From Cycas panzhihuaensis (taxonomy: Eukaryota > Cycadophyta): a DNA stretch of 64,000 nt. The notes under the pieces are model-generated. The model worked only from the letters and a program-made list of their open reading frames with translations, had not been told where the DNA came from and made no database searches. Of this stretch, positions 34,417 to 47,237 are shown one piece after another (positions within the stretch are counted from its first letter, which is position 1; the number at the start of each line of letters is the position of its first letter). The position numbers and the translations under genes were made by a program. The DNA lies in the NCBI GenBank assembly GCA_023213395.1, contig CM041465.1, positions 136,903,741 to 136,967,740 of the forward strand, written 5' to 3'.

Positions 34417-36544
34417 ACACATGTTTACCTTAATCAATCACGGATGATTGATCCATTGTTTTGGAACCTAACCCTCACAACGCAAACAGGTATATGCATG
34501 GTACAGTTCCCTTATTTTCTCCAACAAAACACAAATCAATGCTTGGCAATTTCACGAGCTAGCAAGTTCATATTCATAGTGATAACTTCATCCATACTAT
34601 GTGATTAGAGAACTTCATATGTCATTACTTTTCCATACATGCTAGTCTCATCTTCAACAAATTCACATAATAACTTTTGTTGTATATCACACCAAATTTC
34701 ATTCCAGGGTAAACCCTTCCATACAAAAACCTAATTCATTTCACAATTTTACCTAATAAAATTTTTGTTGTTCTTATCAAGAATTTTGCATTGCATCAAT
34801 CGCGATCATTGGCTCTCATTGGCTTTCTTTCAAATGGCTAGCAGAGGCATAAAGCTATTGGATAGTACTAGGAAGAGTAGGCAGGGTGGGCAACATTAAA
34901 TTTTGAAGTGTGGATTGAATGCAACAAAGTTCCTGGTATTAATAAAATCCAACATGGGTAGTACTGATAGTCCCGATCGTAGGTTGTAGAGAGAAGCAGA
35001 TCTTAGTGCAATGGACTCAGATCCTGTGGCTGCCAAGAAACCTATCTGAAGCATCACTAACAAGATGCTTTGTGTATACGAAGGTCACACAAGATGGAGT
35101 TGTTTAGTTTCCTTGATCATTAGCAATGGCTTCTACCTATTCATGCTGCCAAGTGCCTTCTCAAGAAATTATAAAATCACTATGTTGAAAATTGTTCTAA
35201 AGATGTTGGGGCTTAAATCAACAAATTAAATGCTCAACCACATTTGCATATGCATGGTAGCCATAAGCTTAAGTGGACGACTATTTTCTCTTATCAGCAC
35301 ACAAAGATTTGGGTGATCATCCTTCTAGCTAGCTTAGGCTTCTACGCATTAGACAGATCGAACGTCTCTTCATCTTAGCTACGAGTGACTATCTCTCTAT
35401 GTATCCAGGGGTTTTATTTGATTGCTCGATTGTCCAGTGGTAGTGGCTCTTTTCTTCGTAGTCAATGGTTCTTTACATATATGGTTGGGCGGATGATCCT
35501 CCTTTGCAGACATTCTCATCTCCACTGCTAGTCAGCTCCCTTGTTACATAGAACTCAACGACATGTCGTAACTTGAGCACACGACAACTTAGATGCAGGG
35601 CTATTAAATAGAGGCACAAGTGGCGATTTCCACAAGCTCTCAATGGACAAAATCACCTTAACAATCTCCTTCTCATGCAACCACGAATGGTAAATAGACT
35701 CTTCACATCATTGTGGGTAGATCGACAGACTCCACACGGTCTTTGCAGAATGACTATGCACTTAGGTGGCAGCTCTGTAGCATGAATATACATGGCTCAG
35801 TTCTCTAGCAGGTCACAATCTTCACTCAAGGACAAAGAGCTCGTAGGCGATACAAACTTTAGGGTTCTAGCTCATAGATTGCAAGTAGCTCGTCTACGAT
35901 TACAGGGCGGACTTCAAAGGTTCTTTTTCTTCTACAGAGGGCAACACAAAGACCGGTCATGCGATGGCAAATATCAGACATAGGGGTGCATAAAATCCAC
36001 GAAGATTGCTATGGATGGGTGGTGCTTTACTAGAATGGAGGTTGTAAATGAAACTTCACAGAATAATCTTAGATATCAGATGACTTTGCAATGATCATGA
36101 CTTAACATATGTGAGATCTTTATTCGATAGGCAGGTCAATAGATTCGTGCAGTGACTCGAACGAATAGACAAGCAAGTGATAGGATGAACGATGAAGTAG
36201 AGGTGCCATGCCTTTCAATAGAGTAGGCTTAGCTACCACACTCACAATGAACTACGTTTCACCACATGTACCAGAACCACTTCATAATTAGGGTATCGAA
36301 CTAATGACAATGGCAAGCTATAATTTCCATAACTTTTCCACACAACTTCACGAATATACAACCCTCACAAACGAACTTCTGAACGAAACAAATTGGCTAC
36401 ATAGTACAGACTAGCAAATGAGAACAACTGACTTGAATGGGCTTAAACACAACGAGCCTACAAATAGTATGAAACGAAATCTCCCAGACCTACAAAAAAT
36501 GGAGAGCTTGGCAGCCAACTCGCTCTTTCTCTTAGGATTAACCT
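34417..36544 (-). other. Interior or flank of element E; no gene recognised
   Basis: About 2.1 kb leading (on the minus strand) away from the PBS of LTR E. It should be the leader/interior of element E, but no retrotransposon protein was recognised on either strand. No second copy of the E LTR is visible to the left, so the 3' part is missing or was cut off at element D. Confidence 0.45.
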
Positions 36545-36902
36545 GCTCTGATACCATGTTAGATTATTTGATAGAAAACATGCAATATCATTATCAATGA
36601 AATAAGCAATGTAAACATTGTGGTAATTCCATTAACTCAGAACTAGAACGTCTACATCATGACTCCACAATAATGACTTTATCACAACTATGTGCATTAC
36701 TCTACCTCACTCACTCATTTATATAACAAGTGTGAGAATATGTAGGATGAGGTGTGGGATGAGTGGGACTCACTAACCTATAACATGACCGATGACATAC
36801 CACCTATTAGACCAATAAACCAAAGACCACCTACTTGCACAAATGTGCATTACTATATAATATTCTAATATTTTAACTCCCTAATATTTAATTACTTCAA
36901 CA
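36545..36902 (-). repeat. Element E: 346-bp LTR and PBS, minus strand
   Basis: GCTCTGATACCA (36545-36556) is the PBS complement. Next to it an LTR spans 36557-36902, reading on the minus strand from TGTTGAAG to CTAACA. A TATA-like stretch (CTCATTTATATAACAAG on the plus strand) lies near 36715. The LTR has no sequence likeness to the B/C/D family, so it is a different copia-type family. Confidence 0.78.
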
Positions 36903-38187
36903 ATTCCTACGTTTCCATTGTCCAAAATTGCCTCAGTACCAAATTTTACCAATTATATGCATAATAAAATATCCACAAAATTGAAAGACTCATAACACTA
37001 CATTACCATCAATTTTTGAATGTTTAGTCTTCATCTTTGTATGCATATAGCTCAACTATTCATTAGCTTTCACAGCTTCACTAGTTAGCATTGACATATT
37101 CTTGGTTCCTTGATTCAACGAGCTCCTCATAGCTCTTTGTTGGCTCATGATTCAGCTCTGCTTCCTGTAGGCTCTTGCTTTATCTACCGTATAGGTTTAT
37201 ACATGCCCGCTTTACGTACAAGCTCACTCCTACTATATTTGCTTCATATAAACAAGCTTGTACCATCTTTGATATAGGAGGCTATGATACCATGCAAGAT
37301 TTTTTAGGTTTCATATCGTCATAAGGACAATTATCAAGCACCTTACAAATGCCACAAGATTTAGACACAATAATATGAAGCATTCATCATTAAGATTGAT
37401 TTATAAGACATGACCATCGCAAGAGCATATATTCATAAAAAATGAACAATAAATGAATATCAAACATTCAATATACAGGCACAAGGTTTAATGTCATAAA
37501 ACTTCAAAATGAGGAAACATCCACCATAAAATGTATGAGATCTCACTACTAAGGATATTCAATAAGTACATGATGAGACCACACTAGGTTCCATTGAGGA
37601 AGCACTAGGTGTCTTCATGAGCTACAATGAATATGGTATACTTTTATATAGAAGTATTTCACCTTGTTAATGACCAATGTGGTTGCACTGATTATCCACT
37701 AGTAAGATCATGTGTGAGAACCTTAACAACTACCAATCAAATGAGAGTGTGCACAACAATTAACATTGCTCCCACCTTACAACTTGAGAGAGTATGTCTA
37801 ATGTCTAATGACCCCACAATAATATCACCACTAGACATTAAATAACCTCCATGGATTGGCCATAGATTAAACATTACTTTCTAAGATTTTGTGCAATGCA
37901 AGTTAGCATCAAGAACACCTATCATAAAAGAGAACAATTATTTAATGCTTTTGAAATTTTAAAAATTTATGGTTTTAGTGTTGAGATCATAGTATAAAAT
38001 GTGAGGGAACAAATGCCTTGTAGAGCATTTATTGGTTTCAAATATGTGATGGTTTTGCATTTGAGTATGTTGAGTATTGCTGTGAACATTATGTGGAGAT
38101 GTTTCTGGTTGCTTTCCCTTAGTCCTTCGAAGGTGAAGGTTCCATTATGTCAGTATGATTGAGTGCATAATTGCTCTACTCTTGCAG
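36903..38187. other. Region without recognised gene; possible second minus-strand PBS
   Basis: AT-rich sequence with no convincing frame. At 37281-37292 GCTATGATACCA is one base off the PBS complement and is followed by TGCAAGATT, so another LTR may start at 37293, but I see no partner or clear LTR end. Confidence 0.35.
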
Positions 38188-38274
38188 GGAAATAATAAGA
38201 AGGAACTTGGAAGGTTTGAAATTGAAAGGCAAAATGACTTTTTCAACATGTTGAAAGGATATGTCCATAATCAG
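38188..38274 (+). CDS. Exon-like segment, possibly of a sorting-nexin-like (BAR C-terminal) gene
   Basis: An 87-base, 29-codon open segment lies between a good acceptor (CTCTTGCAG, ending at 38187) and a donor (CAG|GTAGGC at 38275). It keeps phase 0 at both ends. The peptide includes KKELGRFEIERQNDFFNML and KGYVHNQ, a charged amphipathic helix. The pattern resembles the last helix of sorting-nexin BAR domains, but 29 residues are too few to be sure. The surrounding sequence is not transposon-like and could be long introns. No neighbouring exon was recognised within several kilobases. It could also be a chance frame or a gene fragment. Confidence 0.35.
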
Positions 38275-40258
38275 GTAGGCACTCTATAATTCTATTAGAC
38301 TTGTTGCTCCCTTTGTGATATGTTGTTTAATGATCCATTTAATATGTTCTTGTTTTGTGTGGTGAAAAAATTATCATTGTTCTTTGAAATGTTGATCTCA
38401 TCTATTGCAAATATTGTTGTACAAGTAACAATGGACTGAAATGCATAATGAGCCCATCAAGTTTTGGCTTAACATTTTGTGACAAATTTCCACTTTAGGG
38501 TTGGGTATCCTGATTAAGTATTTTTTAGAATTCACACCATATGGGTGTACGACCAAATGCTTTTTTTTTTGTTTTTCATTTCCTGCCTCTTCTGACTCTG
38601 TCTCCTTGGGACAATAAATGCCTCTTTTATACAGAGATTTGGTTCATAAGATTTCTAGCACTATCTTTTACGAGATGTCTCTTTGCATCATTATTTTTGG
38701 GGCTTTTACCTTGTGTGGGGCCCACAAACTGCTTGCTTGAGTTAAAACCTCTTCATATAATTTTTGGCTTTCTTTTTCTCATCTTCACAACCTTATCTTC
38801 GGTCAATGAGTTGTTTAGTTTCTAATTTGTGACATTTGTCTTGGAAGTGCGTACCTAGATTCACAACCTAGCATTTTCATTGACTTAGATATTGGTATGA
38901 AATAGTGTTATGTAACTTGCCTAGGAAGTCGATTATTGTGTTTGGTTTTTGTAATTTCGATAATCACCTTGTGAGGGTGTTATGTTACCTAACTTATACA
39001 AGATGTTCATGATTGTTTTCTAGGAAGTTCACGACAACGTTTGGGTTTGTTGTCTTGAATAATCACCTTGGCCAAGTGTTGTTTGGTTTTCCTAACTTGC
39101 CTAGCAAGCATATGTAAATACGCTTATTCTAAGTTTAGTAATACGGGGAGCATTCTCTGTCATTTTTGGGTTCTTCTCTAAGCATGCCATCTTGTTTGTG
39201 ATTGTAGCATTACTCACCTATGTTTCACAGCCACAATCTATTCATTTATTGACTCCAATTGCTCCAACACAGTCTATTTAGCATTCTATAGAGAGGACTT
39301 AGTCTACATAAGGCAAACTCTTCCATTTTGGTTTAAATTCCTGGCTCTTCTTTGCACTGGGATGCCTTTTGTGTTGTGAAACTCTAATAAGGAATGACTC
39401 ATATAGAGGAACAATACCCAAATAGGCTCATAGAAGCATTGAATTACAAATAATTGAAGAATTATTGAAAGTACATGTTAAGAGATTTCTAATAATTTAA
39501 TGTTATAGTCTAGTAATGAATAATGCAAGGCATTTAGATAAATGAGGTCACTCTAAGGTTTATCCTTTCTCGAAGAAGGATTCCTCTAAGATTGCGTAGC
39601 CTTCAAGAGGGTGTAGAAATCCAAGTCCAATTAATGATCTCCAAATCAGGTCATTGCCTCTTTATATATGCCTAACTGGGTAAAAGTTGGCCTTAGAGAA
39701 TATACTTGTGACTTTGTATAGAAGTTACCCTTAATATAGCTATCCTTCAAATTTTAAGATTAGTTATTTAACTTCCCTTTAGGTCATTAGCTTTCCTTCG
39801 TTTTGTACAGGCTTGTGGCTCATTCATGTTTTTGCTTTCGTGGCAAGCTTGAAGTTCAATACAAACTGTGCCTTTTTGATAAACTTGGGACTCCATACAA
39901 ACTTTACTTGCTTATAACTCAATGGACTCTCTTTTTGTTTGGCCTTCCTAGAGATCACTACACTTTCTACATAATGTTGGTTCACTGGCCTACCTACCTT
40001 TTTGTTGTTTATTAGCCTTTTTGCTTGCTTGAACGTAATCGACCTTTTCGTTATGAAGTTTTGCAATTTGTTGATCACAATGGACACATGTTGTGAAGCA
40101 ATTGGCATCACTAAAAATCCTAGAGCGATATACATGGTCTGCTTCTAATTTGGCTACTTTCCATGTGAGGAGGGCTTTGATTGACTAGAATCATTCAACG
40201 AAGGGACTAATAAAACCACTAGTCCCATATGAGTGTGGAACTAAATGTTGTTGCTGCC
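38275..40258. other. Intron-like or intergenic region with degenerate repeats
   Basis: T-rich plus strand, no supportable gene. At 38911-39110 a diverged tandem repeat is seen: CTTGCCTAGGAAG / TTTTCTAGGAAGTTC / CTTGCCTAGCAAG with TAATCACCTTG between, spacing about 100 and 81 bp. If the exon at 38188 is real this could be intron sequence. Confidence 0.4.
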
Positions 40259-41001
40259 TGTTAGAAATAATGTTTATTCCTAAGTTATAAACTGATAATT
40301 AGTTTCTAATAACCAAGGGTCATGTCTCATAAACCCCATTCTATGCATGAAGGACATTTGTCACTCATGCAAAGGGGATCCCTTTGTATTTATGCACATA
40401 CTTATCAATGCAAAATGATCAAGCAATATTCTTTGAATTGTCTTCATGGTATTAGAGTGAGTATGAGGGGATCGCTTGTGGAGGCTGCAATAGATTCAAA
40501 TTTCTTTGAAGGGGATTGCTAGAAATTGCCATCAAAATCAATTGGAAAAGGGCAAAAGAGGAGGGTGCGACTGAAATTCTTCCTCAGCAGGTTTCTCATC
40601 AAAAAATATTTTTTAGCAACAAAATTTGGTATCAAAAGTTATATATTGACAAGAGCTTTGCATTGATACAAGATTTGACCCTATTTTGTGATCGTACGGA
40701 AAGAAGGGAGTAAGAAAGTGAAAAAAACCTAGTTGCCATTTTCACTTTCATAGCTATTTTTCTCTCAAACAAGAATGTGAATCAGAAAATTGTTTGCAGA
40801 TCTAGAATGGCATCAAAGAGAGCCTCAATTTTAGGTACGCTTTAATTTTTTGGCATAATAGACCTAAATTTGTACAGTTCGTATAGCCATACAGATCCAT
40901 ATTGTATAAGAAAATTAGTAAAGTTTCACTTGCTCTATTTTCTTGGCTTTTTAATACATATTGTTATGGCTTTAGTTTACTCGCTTCTAGTGTAAGATAA
41001 A

Positions 41002-41701
41002 TTGACAGGAGACAATTTTAGTGCTTGGAAAGCAAAAATTAGGGGAATTCTCTTCGCAAAAGGAGCATGGGCACAAACAAAAGAAAAAGTTGCTAGGCTG
41101 ACTGACCCAGATAAAGCACAAATTCTCGATGAACAAGATTGCTATGCACTAGTTGCAATTGCCCTTTTTGTAGATGATCACATTCTTTCCCATATAACTC
41201 AAGCCAACACTGCTCATGATGCATGGAACATTTTGGCTACCTTGTATGCTCAACGAAATGTGGCTAGAATATTGTCTTTAAAAGAAAATTTATATAGGGA
41301 CAAGACAAATGAAAATGAGTGTGACAAGCTTTATTACTATGATTAAAAACTTGTGTGAAAGTCTAGCTCCAACAAGAGTAATTATTGTTGAAGAAGAGCT
41401 TGTTTAACTTGTATTGAACAAGCTACCAAAATCTTGTGAAAATTTTGTAACCACTCTGTCCTTATCCCTTGATATTAAAAACCTCTTCTTTGATGTACTG
41501 AGTAGGCACTTATTGCATCATGAACAAAGGAAGCAAAAATATATTGAAGAGACTAACTTGGAGAATGCTTTTGCCTCCAAAGTCAAAATTCAAGAAAGGA
41601 TTGAACAAGCCTAAACCCAGGGTAGTTTTAATAAATCAAGGAAGAGGTAGAGTCCAAAGAAATACTTCTCAAATAATTGTATATTATTACTATGGTAAAG
41701 T
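41002..41701 (+). pseudogene. Element G gag (UBN2 type), 5' part
   Basis: The first frame reads LTGDNFSAWKAKIRGIL and continues to AHDAWNILATLYAQRNVARI, typical of copia Gag. A frame change near 41310 leads to IKNLCESLAPT and LNKLPKSCENFVTTLS, then to a basic tail (KFKKGLNKPKPR). It ends in a damaged knuckle, IVYYYYGKV, where two Cys are Tyr, directly at the insertion of element H. A possible first exon MASKRASILG begins at 40807, about 170 bp upstream, with GTACGC after it; an intron cannot be shown. Confidence 0.8.
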
Positions 41702-42266
41702 TGTGAAAAATGGGCATTAGGCCACATTAGTCCCAAGATCATAAGTACAAGCACAATACTACAAATGCATGAAAGCATGAAAGCATAAAGAACACAAAGA
41801 GAAATAGGAGCAAGAGAAAATGATACCCAATATGTGGAGTTGGAATTGGTCCAACCTCCCAAGAAGAAACAGTTTGATTAGCAAACTGATAGCATAACAA
41901 TGCAACTCCAACTCTTCTATGAGACAATGAGGAGAGGTCTCATTATATAGAGTGAAATGAGAGACCTAAGGCCTTGGATGTTTGACAAGTGTCAAACATC
42001 CAAGATACATGACTTGGATCGAGGCCTAAGGCCTTGGATGTTTGACAAGTGTCAAACATCCAAGATACATGCCTTGGATCCTCATGTGAGAAAGGGAAAG
42101 AGTGCGAGGGTCCATTTGACCCTTTAGTGACAACGTCGTGTCACTAGAAAGAATGTGGGTGTGCACTTTATCACTTAAGTGATAAGTCACCCCTAAAGTA
42201 AAAAGTGCATATATTACATGAAAAATAAAAGTACATTAACTTAACATTTAAACATAAGGTTTAACA
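41702..42266 (-). repeat. Element H 3' LTR with a duplicated hairpin unit
   Basis: Contains a tandem duplication (about 41966-42080) of CCTAAGGCCTTGGATG..CATCCAAGATACATG, so the stem CTTGGATGTTTGACA/TGTCAAACATCCAAG occurs twice. The 5' LTR (53342-53901) has the same duplication, so it predates this insertion. Confidence 0.92.
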
Positions 42267-42289
42267 GCCCCCCTTACTGTTTATAATGT

Positions 42290-43647
42290 TAAGTCGGACA
42301 CCAAGACCATCTCTAAATTTTAGAAATTTGTGTGTAGGAAGTGGGTTGGTAAAGATATGTGGGGTGTGTTGGTGTGTTGGTGGATATTGAAGTGTGATGT
42401 GAGGAGTGTGTAGATGGTGTGTGATGAAATGGTGGTGAAGTTGAATATGTTTGGTCCGTGCGTGGAAAGCAGGATTCTTAGTTAGCTTGAGGACACTCGA
42501 TTGTCACAATGAAGGGTGGTGCATTCTTTGAAATCCAAGCTCACCAAGAATCCGTCGAGCGAGATAGCCTCACAAGTCGGCAGCTTTTTTTGTATTCATG
42601 GAGGACAAGGTAACATTTGGTTGCTTCTTGCAACTCCATGAAACAATTCTTGAACCAAGGGTAAAAAGAACCGAGGTAGATTTCCTGCTATCCCGGCATC
42701 ACCCAATCAGAATCAGAGAACCCCTCCAAAGTGAAGTTCTCCTTAGGTACATACTCAAGTCCAAGCTGCAATGTTCCTTTGATATACTCGAGTATGCATT
42801 TTGCTGCCTGCCAATGCTTCTGATTGGGTTGAGACATGAAGCGAGAGCAAATCCCAATTGCAAATGAAATGTCTGGACGAGTGTTGGTGAGGTATATCAA
42901 GCTACCAATCAACTGTCGATAAAGAGTGGAATCTGCGGGTTCAGCTTCCTCATTAAGAGAAAGCTTGGTGCCGTTCTCCATGGGTGTAGGCGCCGTCTTG
43001 CAGTCGTGCATCCTGAATCTCTGCAAGATGTCCCAAGAATATTTTGCTTGGGAAATGAAGATATAGCTCGGTCACGCCATACCTCAAAGCCTAGGAAATA
43101 ATGGAGAAGTCCAAGATCAGTCATCTCAAAACTTCTCTTCAAATCATCCTGGAGAACATTGATGAGCTTAGTGTCGTCACCCGTGATCACTAAGTCATCT
43201 ACATACAAGGCAATATAAGTGACATGGTGATGCTCATGTTTGATGTACAAGTTTGGATCAGATGTGGATCGATGAAACCCATGTCTCAAAAAGTATTCAT
43301 CGATTTTTGCGTACCATGCCCTAGGAGCTTGCTTCAAGCCATACAAAGCTTTCTTGAGGCGACATACTAAATGCTCCTTGCCTTGTTCCTTGTAACCGTG
43401 GAGGTTGCTCCAAGTATACCTCCTCTTGAAGATCACCGCTGAGGAAGGCGCTCTTCACGTCCATCCGATATCTGACCCATTTGCATTGTGCGGCTAAGGC
43501 CAAGAGAAGTCGATGGTGTTCATGTTTGCTACGGTGCAAAGGTCTCCTCGTAATCAATTCCTTCTTTTGTTTAAACCCCTTTGCTACAAGTCTTGCTTTA
43601 TGTCGCTTGAGTGTCCCATCGAATGGAATTTGGTCTTGTAGACCCAT
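42290..43647 (-). pseudogene. Element H reverse transcriptase and RNase H, frameshifted
   Basis: From high to low coordinates: [79 protein letters not shown] (catalytic pair intact), FEMTDLGLLHYFLGFEV, then in another frame FRMHDCKTAPTPMENG, GSLIYLTNTRPDISFAIGI and SDSDW. The RNase H end (about 42290-42560) is decayed into a G/T-rich plus strand with repeated GTGTG and only traces of KHIEVHHHF. Confidence 0.85.
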
Positions 43648-45043
43648 TTACAATGATTACTGTTTGTGTGGAGGCAATTCGACCAAGTCCCAAGTACCAT
43701 TCTTGTGAATGGATTGAATCTCCTCATCCATGGCGACTTTCCAACTATCACCTTGTGAAGCCTCGAAAAGGTAGTAGGCTCATCAATAGAAAGCACTTGA
43801 CCATAAGTGCAAAGTTTGTTTGTCGCCGATACTTTGATGGACGTTTCCCTTCAATGATATGCCCATCCTGCCCCGCTCGAGTGTACCACTTAGGTAACTT
43901 CTAAAATGATGTGGCATGAACCTTAATATCTTCTGGTCTAAGTGTAGGAGGCGGCGAAGATGAAGTGGAAGGTTCAAGTGGAGCAGATGAAGACGAAGTA
44001 GATGGTACAGAAGGTGCAGATGAGGAACATGGTGTGTAAGATTGAGGGGAAGGGAAGTCCTCAACAATCTTTTTCCCTTTGTCAATGGGGGGTTGGATTG
44101 ATGCCATATCCAACACGTTTTGATCATCCTCAACAAAGATTACATCTCTTGAGAGATGCATTTTTCTCCCAACTGGATCATACAACTTGTAAGCTTTGCT
44201 ATGGATTGCATATCCTACAAAGATGCATTTGAGACTATGTTTGTCCAACTTTGTTCTTTGTTGATCCGGTATGTGCATATACTGATACATCCGAATGTCC
44301 TCAAATGGGTGATAGTTGGCTTCTTACGGACCATGCCTCCTCGGTGTGATATTGGTGACTTTGTTGTAGGACTTCGATTGGCCACATAGGCATGTATGAA
44401 ATGCTTGACCCAAGAAGCTCTTGGAAGCCCTTTTGCATGCCTCATTGTTTTGGCTTTATTAGCCAAAGTTCTATTCATCCTCTCGGAGACTCCATTTCTT
44501 TGAGGAGTATGAGGAGCTGTGAGTTGTCTCCGAATTCCATTATCCTTGCAAAATTGGTAGAATTCATTTGAGGTGAATTCACCTCCATTATCTGACCTTA
44601 ATGTGCCAATTGAGTAGCCAGATTCATTTTCTACTTCCGCCTTGAACTCTTTGAACTTGGAGAAGGCTTCTGATTTATGTTTTAGGAAGTAGACCCAGAC
44701 TTTGTGAGAGAAGTCATCAATAAAAGATATGTAGTACAATGCTCCTCCAAAGGATTGGGTGGACATGGGTCCACACAAGTCTGAGTGAACTAATTGCAAA
44801 GGATAAGATGCACGCCATGCTTTGCCTTTAGGAAAAAAGCGGTAGATGTTGTGTCCCCATTATGCAAGCTTTGCAAAGACATTTTGAACCATACATCTTT
44901 GGAAGCCCATACACCATGCTTTTGTTTATCATCTGCTTTAGATTGTCTAGGCTTAAATGTCCTAGACGTTGATGCCATAATGAATTTTTGACAAAGATGT
45001 GGAACCAGTAAGCGTAATCAAGAGTAATATTATTGGCATCCAA
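43648..45043 (-). pseudogene. Element H integrase, frameshifted
   Basis: Pre-integrase LWHQRLGHLSLDNLKQM (about 45000) and LCKACIMGTQH, where the first Cys pair partner is kept. Core frame 44799-44215: VHSDLCGPMSTQSFGGALYY, RSDNGGEFTSNEF, TPQRNGVSERMN with D, D and E all present. Then the C-terminal part in a shifted frame: HIPDQQRTKLDKHSLKC and LYDPVGRKMHLSRDVIF (44290-43901), followed by the Ser/Pro-rich linker and LSIDEPT near 43796. Frame changes at about 44830 and 44330. Confidence 0.86.
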
Positions 45044-45059
45044 CTTGTAAAGACCTTGA

Positions 45060-45440
45060 TCCTCGTGAGGCTACTACGATCCGATCATCTTTGTCACAAA
45101 TGATACATTTCCCATTTTAAATAAATGCGCTCATGTGTTGCTTGTTCATCGGCTAACGAGATAGCGATTCTTCTCCATAGAAGGAATGAAGTAGGCATCC
45201 TTTGTTGGGAAATGATGAGGAAGGATTTTGAGGAGAATGAAAAGGAGCTATGGTGCCTATTCCTGAAATCTCAATTGATTCAGCATTTCCAAAGGTCACT
45301 GATTGACCTTTACCTTCCTTGATGTTGCATAGGAGTTCTTCACTCCCTGTTATATGTCGAGAAGCTCCTGAATCGACAATCCAAGTGTTGTCAATGTTGC
45401 ATGATTGGTATGCACAAAGTAGTTTGTCTTCATTGACAAA
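45060..45440 (-). pseudogene. Element H protease
   Basis: TWIVDSGASRHITGSEELLC contains the catalytic DSG, followed by GKGQSVTFGNAESIEISGIG. The frame carries on to a premature end at about 45153 (SFYGEESLSR). The sequence to the pre-integrase is preserved in other frames. Confidence 0.86.
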
Positions 45441-45444
45441 CTGA

Positions 45445-46425
45445 TTATAATGGCGTTGGTAGCCACCTCTTTGACCCCCCCCTCCTCTTGGACCTCCTCG
45501 ATAGGCACCTCGATTTGGTCGAGGGGGTAACTGCTGCTGATTTGACTGTTGGAACCTTTGTTGAAACTGATGTCGTGGCTGCTGTTGTCTTTGACCCCGT
45601 GGTCTTTGACCACATACTGCTTGTCTGTGAAGATCCGCTTGCTTCTTTTCGATCAGGTGCAATGTGGCCAGGTTTGCCACAATAATTGCATACTACATTG
45701 GACTTAGAAGATCCAATGTTCATATTTCCAAACTGTTTTGTGAATGCAGTTTTGGATTTTTGATTTGTTTTTGCCCTTGCTGTGAAAGTACCTGTTGTAG
45801 ATGGTTCTTCATTATCCTTAGCTTAAATTTGTTCTTCTTGAAGTAATAAGCTTTCAAGTTGATTGAATGTCATCCCCCTTAGTGAACCATCTCGTGTAGT
45901 TGATGATATAAAGCCGTTGTAGTCCTTTGGTAATGCTTTTGTGATGGAGGCTATGATTTCATCTCTTGTGGCTGAACTACCTAAAGTAGTTAATTCATTA
46001 CAAACCTCCTTAATGGAGGACAAGAATGCCGACATCGGCTTTACAAATTTGATGGAGTACAATTTAGCTTTTATCATCAAAATGCGAGCTTCATCTCGCC
46101 TTTCATACAAAGAGGACAATGTGTCCCATGCTTCTTTAGAAGATTGTGCAGAAGAAATATTTTGGTCTACATTTATGTCCACAACCATACGAATGAATGC
46201 CAAAGCAATTTCGTCTTTGGCCTCCCATGCAGCAACAAGTCCGACATCCATAGGAGCAGGTTGATTATTATTAACCACAGGTGTAGGATTGGGGATTCTT
46301 CCAGAAACATATCCCCAGAACTCATTCATTATCAAGAGATTTTTTGTGATTCTTTTCCATTCTTGATAATTTGATTGCCATGTTAGCCTTATGGTACATG
46401 CATTAAGCATATGTATGGCAGCCAT
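45445..46425 (-). pseudogene. Element H gag with zinc knuckle
   Basis: Start at 46425 (MAAIHMLNACTIRLTWQSN). 200 residues of the UBN2 domain are open to LLLQEEQI, then a TAA at 45823 (TACGCTAAG changed to TAAGCTAAG). Further on MNIGSSKSNVVCNYCGKPGHIAPDR shows a knuckle whose last Cys is lost through a frame change, and a Gln-rich tail QQRFQQSNQQQLPPRP. Confidence 0.87.
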
Positions 46426-46429
46426 CTTT

Positions 46430-47237
46430 CCACTTGAGTAACACTTGAAGCTAGCAGATAACTTGGAAACTTCAAAAGCTTCGTCGCTTAAGACCCACCC
46501 TCAAACAACACCACTAGTCCTGATCTTACAAGAAGATCCAACAACCGGTGGGTGAAGAGAGGTGGAGGACTCTGGCTATTGAGTTGGACCAAGTTAAATC
46601 TAGGACAAGGCAGGTAGGGTTGATCTGCATGGACGTACCATGCTTTCCCTGGGATTCACAGCCAATAACACCCTTTTGAACCTCCTTTCCCTCAAGCAAC
46701 CTTAATTGTCGTGCCGGCCAAATGCAGTCGGTTGGTCCCCTAGGGAATGCACCAAGCTTAAGGTTAATTTAGAGGCAAGGTTTGAACCTTTTGAGCCTCT
46801 CCAGATTTTAAATTCACTTTTAAACAAGTCTAAGTGAATCTTCTTACTTGGATTTTTTATGCCTTTTGGCTTACAAAGAATGAGCACAAAACAGATTTCA
46901 AGTGCTTTATGATCCAAGTGAGGTGCTATGTATGCTTGAGTACAATGATAAAGTACTTTGAGTACTTAAAAGAAAATGATGTAAGGAACCTTTGATGACA
47001 GCAAAAGAGGGTTCCTTCAAAATCTGATGAAGTGATGAAGTCACAAGAGAAGTGTACTCAAGAAATGCTCCAAAAGGCCAACACAAACTCCACTTGTTGT
47101 TGAGACTTAAAATGTCTCAACAATCCAACAAGAAAATTGTGATTTTATTAAGTTTCACAATGAGCCTTCTTTTTGAACTTAAGAAGGCCAAGGTCACCAT
47201 GCAAGGTGCCAAAAAACTGAAGTTAGGTGGTAATTTC
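46430..47237 (-). other. Element H leader, gag-proximal part
   Basis: No gene. Shares with other leaders the TGCATTCCCTAGGGGACC block (about 46735-46750 on the minus strand) and the hairpin motif GGCACCTTGCATGGTGACC (complement at 47192-47210). Cut at 47237 by element I. Confidence 0.72.

Noticed and set aside
37281-37300. A further LTR element beginning at 37293
   Set aside because: The PBS-like sequence has a mismatch and I found neither a partner LTR nor a clear LTR end, so it is only mentioned.
38541-38825. 94-residue plus-strand frame
   Set aside because: Phe/Leu-rich from T-rich DNA, no domain, no splice-supported context.
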